Assembly: GCA_943325655.2 (NCBI GenBank)
Contig: CALPQG020000210.1
Span: 1-5,467 of the forward strand
DNA length: 5,467 nucleotides
DNA from: Bifidobacterium breve
Lineage (GTDB): Bacteria > Bacteroidota > Bacteroidia > Cytophagales > UBA9547
Direction: 5' to 3'
In this document: piece after piece, positions 1 through 5,467 of the stretch
Layout: the number at the start of each line of letters is the position of its first letter
Position numbering within the stretch: position 1 is the stretch's first letter
Position numbers and translations under genes: made by a program
The notes under the pieces: model-generated
The model's input: only the letters and a program-made list of their open reading frames with translations
Told to the model about the DNA's origin: nothing
Database searches by the model: none

Positions 1-1699
1 AACCTTTTTAGAGGAAAAAATTTATGCCTCTTCCTTCAAACATGAAAGTAAAATAAAAGTCCATGTTCAGGGCAACAACGGTGCCTTGGATAGAATTCCC
101 GCTTACATGCAAAGGGTTATTCAGGATCCGGAAACCTATGATTTTAGTGGACAACTTTGGTTCCCAGAAAAACCATTTGACTGGACCGACAAAAAATTCT
201 CCCCTTCTACAGCGGCGCCATTAATTTATGAATGCCATGTAGGCATGGCGCAGGAAAAAGAAGGCTTAGGGACTTACCTGGAATTCGCAGACATCCTTTT
301 GCCTCGAATCAAAGCTTTAGGATACAATACCATTCAGATGATGGCCATTATGGAACATCCTTATTATGGTTCTTTTGGTTACCATGTATCAAATTTATTT
401 GCACCTTCATCAAGGTTTGGAACTCCTGAAGAGTTAAAATACCTCATCAACAAGGCACATTCATTGGGCATTGTGGTTTTATTGGATGTGGTTCATTCAC
501 ATGCAGTAAAAAATATTGCTGAAGGGTTGGCCTTTTTTGACGGCACCGATCACCAGTATTTTCACGGTGGCGGGGCAGGATTTCATGAACAATGGGATTC
601 CTATTTGTTCAATTATGGGAAACCTGAAGTACAACAATTCTTATTGTCAAACCTTGCTTATTGGATGAAAGAATTTCATTTTGATGGATTCAGGTTTGAT
701 GGCATCACTTCCATGTTGTATGCCCATCATGGCAATACTACTTTTGACCATTATGACAAATATTTTGTAAAAGAGGTGGATTGGGAGGTACTCATCTACC
801 TGCAATTGGCCAATAAGCTTATCCATCAATTTAACCCAAACAACCTGAGTATTGCCGAAGACATGAGCGGTATGCCAGGAATTTGCAGAACTCCGGAAGA
901 AGGTGGGATAGGATTTGATTTCCGATTGGGAATGGGCATTCCAGATTATTGGATCAAAATTGTCAAAGAACAAAGAGACGAAGACTGGAACATACATGAA
1001 ATCTGGTCGATGTTGAGCAACCGTAGGTTCAAAGAAAAAACCATTGCTTACGCCGAATCGCATGACCAGGCTTTGGTGGGCGACAAAACATTGGCTTTTT
1101 GGTTGATGGACAAAGAGATGTATTTCCACATGCATGTCGATGATCCTAATTTGATTGTGGACCGTGGCATTGCATTACATAAAATGTTCCGATTAATCAC
1201 CATCAGTTTGGGTGGCGAAGGTTATTTGAATTTTATGGGCAATGAATTCGGTCATCCTGAATGGATAGATTTCCCCAGAATTGGAAATGACTGGAGCTAC
1301 AAATATGCACGTCGTCAATGGAGTTTGGCCGACAACCCTGAATTGAAATACAAGTACTTGATTGCTTTCGACAAGGCAATGCTATCCACAATTGGAAACC
1401 ACAACGTCCTCAAAGCGATGCCAGCAAAAGAATTGAATATGGATGTGGATAACAAAGTAATTATCGCCGAAAGGAATAATGACATTTTTGTATTCAATTT
1501 TCACCCCAACAATTCTGTTTTCGGTTATAAATTTTGGGTACCTCAGGCAGGGAAATACAAAATTATTTTAAATACCGACAACCAAACCTTCGGTGGTTTT
1601 GGCAGGGTAGAGGAAGAAATTATTTACGAAACAGATGTAGACAACTTCTTACATATTTACCTCACCAACCGAACAGGATTAATACTAAGTAGGGTTTGA
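1..1699 (+). CDS. glgB: 1,4-alpha-glucan (glycogen) branching enzyme, GH13_8 type, 5'-truncated by window edge
   Basis: Transfers alpha-1,4-glucan segments to form alpha-1,6 branches in glycogen, in the cytoplasm. The frame is open from base 2 to the TGA at 1697-1699, giving 565 residues with no start. The TTG at 86 is an internal Leu codon: in-frame coding sequence (EEKIYASSFKHESKIKVHVQ) precedes it. From memory, about 100 residues (start of the CBM48 domain) lie outside, against a usual length near 670. GH13 motifs are intact: region I DVVHSH (485-502), region II GFRFDG with nucleophile Asp (698-700), region III AED with acid/base Glu (857-859), region IV ESHD with transition-state Asp (1064-1066). 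NFMGNEFGHPEW follows at visible residues 410-421, then an all-beta C-terminal domain ending at ILSRV. The motifs (GYNTIQMMAIMEHPYYGSFGYH, split here as GYNTIQMMAIMEH and PYYGSFGYH; YAESHDQALVGDK) resemble eukaryotic GBE1 more than classical bacterial GlgB (GH13_9). It converges on the methyltransferase gene. No catalytic residue is missing. Confidence 0.95.
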   Translation, partial: TFLEEKIYASSFKHESKIKVHVQGNNGALDRIPAYMQRVIQDPETYDFSGQLWFPEKPFDWTDKKFSPSTAAPLIYECHVGMAQEKEGLGTYLEFADILLPRIKALGYNTIQMMAIMEHPYYGSFGYHVSNLFAPSSRFGTPEELKYLINKAHSLGIVVLLDVVHSHAVKNIAEGLAFFDGTDHQYFHGGGAGFHEQWDSYLFNYGKPEVQQFLLSNLAYWMKEFHFDGFRFDGITSMLYAHHGNTTFDHYDKYFVKEVDWEVLIYLQLANKLIHQFNPNNLSIAEDMSGMPGICRTPEEGGIGFDFRLGMGIPDYWIKIVKEQRDEDWNIHEIWSMLSNRRFKEKTIAYAESHDQALVGDKTLAFWLMDKEMYFHMHVDDPNLIVDRGIALHKMFRLITISLGGEGYLNFMGNEFGHPEWIDFPRIGNDWSYKYARRQWSLADNPELKYKYLIAFDKAMLSTIGNHNVLKAMPAKELNMDVDNKVIIAERNNDIFVFNFHPNNSVFGYKFWVPQAGKYKIILNTDNQTFGGFGRVEEEIIYETDVDNFLHIYLTNRTGLILSRV

Positions 1700-1730
1700 T
1701 GAAAACTGATAACAAGAAGTTTTCAATTTT
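1700..1730 (+). terminator. possible weak terminator hairpin just after glgB
   Basis: Directly after the glgB stop codon, TGAAAACT (1700-1707) and AGTTTTCA (1718-1725) form a perfect 8-bp stem around a 10-nt loop, followed by ATTTTG. Position and trailing Ts fit an intrinsic terminator, but the stem has only two G-C pairs and the T run is four bases, so it may be chance in AT-rich DNA. Confidence 0.3.
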
Positions 1731-1748
1731 GAATGCTCAATTTTGAAT
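1723..1748. repeat. 12-bp direct repeat TCAATTTTGAAT, two copies
   Basis: TCAATTTTGAAT occurs at 1723-1734 and again at 1737-1748, separated by GC. The first copy overlaps the downstream arm of the hairpin after glgB. Part of the second copy, TGCTCAATTTT (1734-1744), is matched in inverted orientation by AAAATTGAGCA at 1864-1874. Simple AT-rich slippage is a sufficient explanation; no function is apparent. Confidence 0.5.
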
Positions 1749-1826
1749 TGATGTTTGAAAAATTAAAAGTTGGAGGATAATGGTGTACGATGATGGTGTG
1801 AGTCAATGATCTTTTGGAAAAAAGCT

Positions 1827-1881
1827 GAAAACTTGATTAAAAAAACGCGACAACACTTTATTGAAAATTGAGCAAGTTTTC
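1827..1881. repeat. 9-bp inverted repeat GAAAACTTG / CAAGTTTTC
   Basis: GAAAACTTG (1827-1835) and CAAGTTTTC (1873-1881) are perfect reverse complements 37 nt apart, in the convergent region between glgB and the methyltransferase gene. The left arm is followed by an A-rich tract. The structure could fold in transcripts from either side, but the spacer is long for a terminator and no T run follows. Confidence 0.4.
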
Positions 1882-1902
1882 CTTACACAAACAAAAATCA
1901 AT

Positions 1903-2007
1903 ATCCGTGAAAATCCGCCCTATCCGCATAATCTGCGTTCAATTATTTATTCTTTTAAAGTATAAATAAAAATTGAACGCAGATTGAGTAGATTAAGCGG
2001 ATTAACG
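1903..2007. repeat. REP-like inverted repeat element with 9-10 nt phased ATCCG/CGGAT motifs
   Basis: Two mirrored arms surround an AT-rich centre. The inner core is a perfect 15-bp inverted repeat: AATCTGCGTTCAATT (1930-1944) and AATTGAACGCAGATT (1971-1985). A further inner match, TTATTTAT (1943-1950) with ATAAATAA (1962-1969), extends pairing toward the loop. Outside, AATCCGC (1912-1918) mirrors GCGGATT (1997-2003). The left arm carries ATCCG at 1903, 1913 and 1922 and ATCTG at 1931; the right arm carries CAGAT at 1980, TAGAT at 1989 and CGGAT at 1998, so both keep 9-10 nt spacing. It lies between convergent genes, a usual home for REP-type elements. I recall similar GCGGAT/GCAGAT repeats between genes in Bacteroidota, but cannot verify this here. 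It could also end transcription from both sides. Confidence 0.7.
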
Positions 2008-2114
2008 CTCATCAATTATCAGCATATTTTCTATTATTTCAAACAAAACTGCCATTTTAATGCGTTTGCCCTGCTTTTGGGTGTGACATTTTTGTTATTG
2101 ACCTGTGTTTTGTT

Positions 2115-3284
2115 TTATACTTCAGGTTTAAAGCTGGTTCTTTTGGTGCCTGCATACAGGCTAAAATTTTGAAACCTGCATTCCAATGCGCCATTGAATA
2201 CTACGATTTTGCGGCTAGGTTTTAGACCCACTTTTTTGAGCGCATCACGGTTTGAACTGATCATCCAGGCTTCGAATCCAGCGTAACTTTGCTTGAGGGT
2301 ATCTCCAATTTTTTTGTACAATTCTTCCACAAAAACCTGGTCACTCATTCGTTCACCATAAGGAGGATTCATCACCAAAATGCCACCACCTTCAGGAGGA
2401 ACAGAAGTTAAAAAATCATTTTGACGCACTTTGATAATGTCTTCTAAACCTGCATTGGCAATGTTTTCCTGTGCCAAACGAACATTGGCAGAAATCAAAT
2501 CGCTTCCTAAAATCTGAAAATTAAATGGACGTTGGTTGTTAAGTGCCTCTTGTTTTACCTTTTTCCAAAGACTCACATCAAAATCATTCCAAGTCAAAAA
2601 ACCAAAATGAGTTCGTTTTACCTGTGGTGGAATATTAAGGGCAAACATCGCCGCTTCAATCAGAATGGTACCAGAGCCACACATGCCATCAATAAAATTA
2701 CAGTTTCTGTCCCAATTGGAAAGGTAAATTAATCCTGCAGCCAATACTTCATTCAGTGGCGCTTCATTCGTCGCAACCCTATAACCTCGTTTGAAAAGTG
2801 GTTCACCGGAACTGTCCAATGAAATAGAACATTGTTCCTTATTGATATGTACATGAATTCTCAAATCAGGCGTAGACACATCTACTGAAGGACGACGGTC
2901 AAATTTTTCTCTGAAACGGTCAACGATGGCATCTTTGGTTTTAAGGGCAACGTATTGCGAATGGTTAAATGTTTCAGAATGCACCGTACTATCGACCGCT
3001 AAGGTACCATCAACTTCCAGGTAATCTTCCCAGGCAATGGTTTGCACCAACTTATACAATTCTTCTTCATTTAAAATAGGTGCTGAAACCAAAGGCAAAA
3101 ACACCCTTAAAGCAGTTCTGGAACAATAATTAACTTTATAAAGCAATTCTTTGTCTCCACTAAATGCCACAGCCCTGTTTTGTATTTTAATATCAGTAGC
3201 GCCAAGTTCAAGCAGTTCTTGCGCTAATATTTCTTCTAAACCAAAAGTTGTTTTAGCAATATAGTTTTGTATCAATGGAGCCAT
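2115..3284 (-). CDS. rlmL: THUMP-domain class I SAM-dependent RNA methyltransferase (23S rRNA guanine-N2, RlmL/YpsC type)
   Basis: Predicted to methylate the exocyclic N2 of a guanine in 23S rRNA (position G2445 in E. coli RlmL) with S-adenosylmethionine. The 389 residues show an N-terminal ferredoxin-like part (about 1-60), a THUMP region (about 60-165) ending in the family's SLDSSGEPLFKRGYR stretch, and a Rossmann methyltransferase domain (about 170-385). SAM motif I is DGMCGSGT (199-206), GSDL follows at 260-263, NDF at 289-291, and catalytic motif IV NPPYG at 306-310. It lacks the second (RlmK, m7G2069) domain of the roughly 700-residue E. coli RlmKL fusion; about 380-390 residues is normal for stand-alone homologues. 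The ATG at 3282-3284 is the only sensible start: an in-frame stop lies at 3327-3329 with no other ATG between. No Shine-Dalgarno is visible, as is common in Bacteroidota. The exact target base is inferred from the family; a different guanine is possible. Confidence 0.9.
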   Translation of the reverse strand: MAPLIQNYIAKTTFGLEEILAQELLELGATDIKIQNRAVAFSGDKELLYKVNYCSRTALRVFLPLVSAPILNEEELYKLVQTIAWEDYLEVDGTLAVDSTVHSETFNHSQYVALKTKDAIVDRFREKFDRRPSVDVSTPDLRIHVHINKEQCSISLDSSGEPLFKRGYRVATNEAPLNEVLAAGLIYLSNWDRNCNFIDGMCGSGTILIEAAMFALNIPPQVKRTHFGFLTWNDFDVSLWKKVKQEALNNQRPFNFQILGSDLISANVRLAQENIANAGLEDIIKVRQNDFLTSVPPEGGGILVMNPPYGERMSDQVFVEELYKKIGDTLKQSYAGFEAWMISSNRDALKKVGLKPSRKIVVFNGALECRFQNFSLYAGTKRTSFKPEV

Positions 3285-3456
3285 GGAGATGTATAGAGGT
3301 ATAAGTTGATTTATAATGACCTCAAGTTAAGGCTAAAATTAAAAATTATACTCAAATTATTTAAAACAATTCATTTGATCTCATTTTTTTAACAAGTTAA
3401 ATTAATTTTTCTTATTCCTAATTGTTCAACATTAAGGTATTCTCTTGGACAGAAAT

Positions 3457-3524
3457 CTGTACACATAACGACTATATGTACATATTTATAATTAAAAGTG
3501 TATATATAGTCATTGTGTGTACAG
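3457..3524. repeat. 27-bp imperfect inverted repeat with TGTACA cores
   Basis: The arms 3457-3483 and 3498-3524 are reverse complements with 23 of 27 positions matching by eye, around a 14-nt AT-rich loop. Both outer ends read CTGTACACA (right arm reverse-complemented), and GACTATAT is conserved inside the arms. TGTACA occurs at 3458, 3477 and 3518, and a fourth copy lies just outside at 3548. The symmetry fits a miniature mobile element remnant, an operator cluster or a strong RNA hairpin; I cannot choose between these. Confidence 0.65.
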
Positions 3525-3676
3525 AAAATAAGTATAAATTTACAATATGTACAGATAAACATAAATAAATGAACATGTCAACACCATACGATAGCACACA
3601 ACCATAGGTTCTAAATGAAATGCTATGGGTAAGTATTAAACAGGTGAAGATATTTGTGATTTTGCGATAGGGATAG

Positions 3677-3692
3677 TCCCGATGCATCGGGA
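3677..3692. repeat. 16-bp perfect palindrome TCCCGATGCATCGGGA
   Basis: The sequence TCCCGATGCATCGGGA is fully self-complementary and more GC-rich than its surroundings. It is flanked by AG on the left and TTGTTTGAG on the right. I recall CCCGAT...ATCGGG palindromes as frequent intergenic motifs in Bacteroidota, but this is memory only. Read on the plus strand, it could be a short terminator-like hairpin followed by a T-rich stretch. Confidence 0.6.
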
Positions 3693-3704
3693 TTGTTTGA
3701 GTTC

Positions 3705-3761
3705 TTTTTCCTTGTTGTCTTCAGTACTCAGTAAATACTTAAATTTGATAACAAGGAAAAA
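3705..3761. repeat. 12-bp perfect inverted repeat TTTTTCCTTGTT / AACAAGGAAAAA
   Basis: TTTTTCCTTGTT (3705-3716) and AACAAGGAAAAA (3750-3761) are exact reverse complements separated by 33 nt. The spacer holds a short near-tandem CAGTACTCAGTA. Read on the minus strand, the downstream arm ends as AACAAGGAAAAA; read on the plus strand, it begins AACAAGG. It could be a stem in the sprA 3' transcript or the ends of a very short relic element. Confidence 0.5.
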
Positions 3762-3785
3762 ACGAGTGCCGAAAGCCCGGGAATC

Positions 3786-3845
3786 GCCCTAGAAATCCTA
3801 TAAATAAATTTTAGGGCTTATGATATTTTTTAATGAACCCTAAAA
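3786..3845. repeat. two overlapping alternative hairpins sharing a TTTTAGGG segment
   Basis: GCCCTAGAAAT (3786-3796) can pair with ATTTTAGGGC (3808-3817), with one irregular position. The same TTTTAGGG (3809-3816) is also the exact reverse complement of CCCTAAAA (3838-3845). The two stems share a segment and so cannot form together. On the minus strand, the second stem reads TTTTAGGG, a 21-nt loop, CCCTAAAA, then TTTATTTATA, which resembles a weak terminator downstream of sprA. Confidence 0.45.
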
Positions 3846-3919
3846 AACGCTATATTTTAGTGTGATACTTTTGATATTCTCAAATTACATTAACCCACAA
3901 TAAATCATCTAGAGTCTCA

Positions 3920-3938
3920 AATACTAACAAATAGTATT
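3920..3938 (-). terminator. possible hairpin shortly after sprA stop codon
   Basis: AATACTA (3920-3926) and TAGTATT (3932-3938) form a perfect 7-bp stem with a 5-nt loop, 22 nt beyond the sprA stop in the transcribed (minus) direction. The stem has only one G-C pair and no T run follows on the minus strand, so termination is uncertain; 3' end protection or chance are alternatives. Confidence 0.25.
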
Positions 3939-3960
3939 CAAAATAATTAAGTTTTCCAGA

Positions 3961-5467
3961 TTACGATAACGTAAACCTCACCTGAATACCAAACAAGGTA
4001 TTGGTTCTATAAAATGAATTGGATACTTTGGGTGAATTGATGGTATGGTCAAAATAGAATTGAAGGTTTAACCTCTGGTTGACCACATAATTGATATTGG
4101 GTTTGATAGAAACGAGTAAGTTACCTGCGCTTACGGTATTCATGCCATTAAATGACCTTTGGGTAGTTTTGGTGTCGCTAAACCTTAAGTCGAACCTGAA
4201 GGTAAGGTCATTTTTTAATACAAAATCTTTGGTAAATGGCACTTTGTAATTGTTTTTGGTAAATCCAAAACCAACTACAATTTCATTGTTAGTCAATTCA
4301 TTTACTTGAAAGTTGGATAAACTCAACGCAATATCCCTGGATTTTCGGTATTCAAATTTATAGGTAACATTCTTTTTGGTTTTCATATTCACCCCAATCA
4401 AAGGTGAAAATGCTTCCTTAATGGAAACGCTAGAAATCACGTAGATTGGATTAAAAACACCCATTCCAGAACTGGAATTTAAAGAATTAGAGAATTTACT
4501 GGCAAGAGGCTGGTCCAATTCCGATTGGTCTAAGCCAATAAAACTATTGTCATACAAGTTAGAGTTGGCATAAGAACCAACAGAATAAACAGAAGTATAC
4601 CTATGGTTAAGCGTTACAGAGCTAAAAACTTTTTTGACTATACCCAATTTTGACAATCCACTGTAGTCAATTTGCCAGTTGGGCATAGGGATTTTAGGGA
4701 AAGAGGAAAGGTTTGCCCCAGTGGCATTTGTCCCGGAATAAGCCGCAATAAACGCCGGAATAAGTACATCTTGTGAATTGTTATTGTACTCGGCACTTCC
4801 TCTGTTTTCATTTAAAGCCGTTAACCTTTCACGAATAATGTCCCTGTTGTTTTTGAAAGTTTCATATACCTGACTTGAATTATTGCTACGGTCTCCAATA
4901 AATGAAGTTTGAATACTGATAAACGAAATGGAATAACTACCGGTCCTCACGGGTGAAAAATGAAGAAATTCTCCACTGTTTTTATCGTACCTGTAGGTTT
5001 CAGTGTAAGTACCCGAACGGTCTCTTTTTGCATCCAGCTGAATTTTAAAATCTTTGAATGGTTCCAAGGCGGTTTTTAGGGTAATGTTTTCTGTAAAATT
5101 TTGTCCCAATTGAGAGCTCAAATTGGGGTTGGTACTGATCCAGTTATTTTTAGCCGCCTGGTCTAAAAATGGACCAACGTCTTGAGAACCTAATATAAAA
5201 GGAATGCCTGGGGCATACGTTCCATCACTACTTTGAGTATTCGACAAACCTACATAAGTTGGCTTTGGCCTGAAACCAGGAACTGCTGTTCCTTCTTTTA
5301 AAGAATAAGTAAAGTTGATACTTTTAACGGTCATCAAAGTACTCAAAATACCTTTTAGCAATTTAAGCTCAGGTTCAGGTTTGGTGGTATCTTTTGGATC
5401 GGGTTTTTTGGGAGGTTTAGGATTGTTTACCTCTTTTAAAAACTTGATTTTATTATAAAGTTTCAAC
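3961..5467 (-). CDS. sprA: SprA, type IX secretion outer-membrane translocon, C-terminal part (truncated by window edge)
   Basis: SprA (Sov in Porphyromonas) is the very large outer-membrane beta-barrel through which T9SS cargo, including gliding adhesins, crosses. The frame is open to the right edge and ends at TAA (3961-3963). The first codon in view is TTG, an internal Leu, so the start and most of a roughly 2,400-residue protein lie outside. Of 501 visible residues, about 14-33 form a Pro/Lys-rich linker, followed by the family signature GTAVPGFRP (59-67), GIPFILGSQ (87-95) and WISTNP (109-114). The remainder alternates polar and hydrophobic residues as in outer-membrane strands (for example 174-189, 348-402, 417-435). 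The last segment, NINYVVNQRLNLQFYFDHTI then LFGIQVRFTLS, matches the conserved SprA C terminus with its final barrel strand. No frameshift is visible. The assignment is by recognition of these segments. Confidence 0.9.
   Translation of the reverse strand, partial: LKLYNKIKFLKEVNNPKPPKKPDPKDTTKPEPELKLLKGILSTLMTVKSINFTYSLKEGTAVPGFRPKPTYVGLSNTQSSDGTYAPGIPFILGSQDVGPFLDQAAKNNWISTNPNLSSQLGQNFTENITLKTALEPFKDFKIQLDAKRDRSGTYTETYRYDKNSGEFLHFSPVRTGSYSISFISIQTSFIGDRSNNSSQVYETFKNNRDIIRERLTALNENRGSAEYNNNSQDVLIPAFIAAYSGTNATGANLSSFPKIPMPNWQIDYSGLSKLGIVKKVFSSVTLNHRYTSVYSVGSYANSNLYDNSFIGLDQSELDQPLASKFSNSLNSSSGMGVFNPIYVISSVSIKEAFSPLIGVNMKTKKNVTYKFEYRKSRDIALSLSNFQVNELTNNEIVVGFGFTKNNYKVPFTKDFVLKNDLTFRFDLRFSDTKTTQRSFNGMNTVSAGNLLVSIKPNINYVVNQRLNLQFYFDHTINSPKVSNSFYRTNTLFGIQVRFTLS

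Larger units (their letters stand above)
3285..3960. other. 676-nt intergenic gap, rich in palindromes, no convincing gene
   Basis: The gap lies between the end of sprA and the start of the methyltransferase gene, both on the minus strand, so it should hold the latter's promoter. Read on the minus strand, a TATAAT hexamer (plus-strand 3345-3350) lies about 60 nt before the start codon, without a well-spaced upstream box; this is only a weak candidate. The rest is AT-rich and carries the inverted repeats listed separately. No reading frame has plausible protein composition, and I see no tRNA or recognised RNA family. An unrecognised small RNA or decayed mobile-element debris is possible. Confidence 0.6.

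Noticed and set aside
86..88. TTG as a possible start codon of the branching enzyme
   Set aside because: The frame continues upstream to the left edge with typical branching-enzyme sequence, so this is an internal Leu.
647..1135. 162-residue open frame on the minus strand
   Set aside because: It lies wholly inside the branching enzyme catalytic domain on the opposite strand; the plus frame has clear GH13 motifs, and the minus product resembles no family I know.
1772..1809. GGAGG followed by ATG and a 9-codon frame (1780-1809)
   Set aside because: The spacing from GGAGG to ATG is only 3 nt, Shine-Dalgarno sequences are little used in Bacteroidota, and a 9-residue frame is expected by chance.
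1903..2007. CRISPR array
   Set aside because: The phased motifs are only about five bases, spaced 9-10 nt and inverted between arms; there are no repeat-spacer units of CRISPR size and no cas gene.
1984..2172. 62-residue plus-strand open frame with a hydrophobic middle segment
   Set aside because: It begins with TTG inside the inverted repeat, has no ribosome binding site, and overlaps the 3' end of the methyltransferase gene. The hydrophobic run reflects T-rich DNA.
3602..3628. 6-bp inverted repeat CCATAG / CTATGG
   Set aside because: Too short and too weak to separate from chance in this AT-rich gap.
3472..3687. 71-residue minus-strand open frame in the intergenic gap
   Set aside because: It runs through the 27-bp inverted repeat and the palindromes, is rich in Ile/Tyr/Leu/Thr as expected from AT-rich noncoding DNA, and has no recognisable domain or ribosome binding site.

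Overview
The window looks like part of a Bacteroidota chromosome, from the Flavobacteriia/Sphingobacteriia/Chitinophagia/Saprospiria side of the phylum. The right-hand gene is the C-terminal part of SprA, the outer-membrane translocon of the type IX secretion system, which is essentially confined to this phylum. The AT-rich DNA, the lack of clear Shine-Dalgarno sequences and a eukaryote-like glycogen branching enzyme agree. I cannot name a genus.

Layout: (1) 1-1699, plus strand: 3' part of a glycogen branching enzyme gene (GH13_8 type), cut by the left edge. (2) 1700-2114: convergent intergenic stretch with AT-rich inverted and direct repeats, then a repeat element whose arms carry ATCCG/CGGAT-type motifs at 9-10 nt spacing. 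(3) 2115-3284, minus strand: complete stand-alone THUMP-domain RNA guanine methyltransferase (RlmL/YpsC type). (4) 3285-3960: 676 nt gap without a convincing gene but dense in palindromes: a 27-bp imperfect inverted repeat with TGTACA cores, a 16-bp perfect palindrome, a separated 12-bp inverted repeat, and two overlapping, mutually exclusive CCCTA/TAGGG hairpins. (5) 3961-5467, minus strand: C-terminal 502 codons (stop included) of sprA, cut by the right edge.

The three genes serve unrelated processes: glycogen structure, 23S rRNA modification, and protein secretion/gliding. sprA and rlmL point the same way, but the long structured gap suggests separate transcription. The genes are ordinary housekeeping or phylum-typical genes. 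The less explained content is in the two intergenic regions. I see no CRISPR array, tRNA, rRNA, transposase or defence gene, and no evidence for a new multi-gene system.
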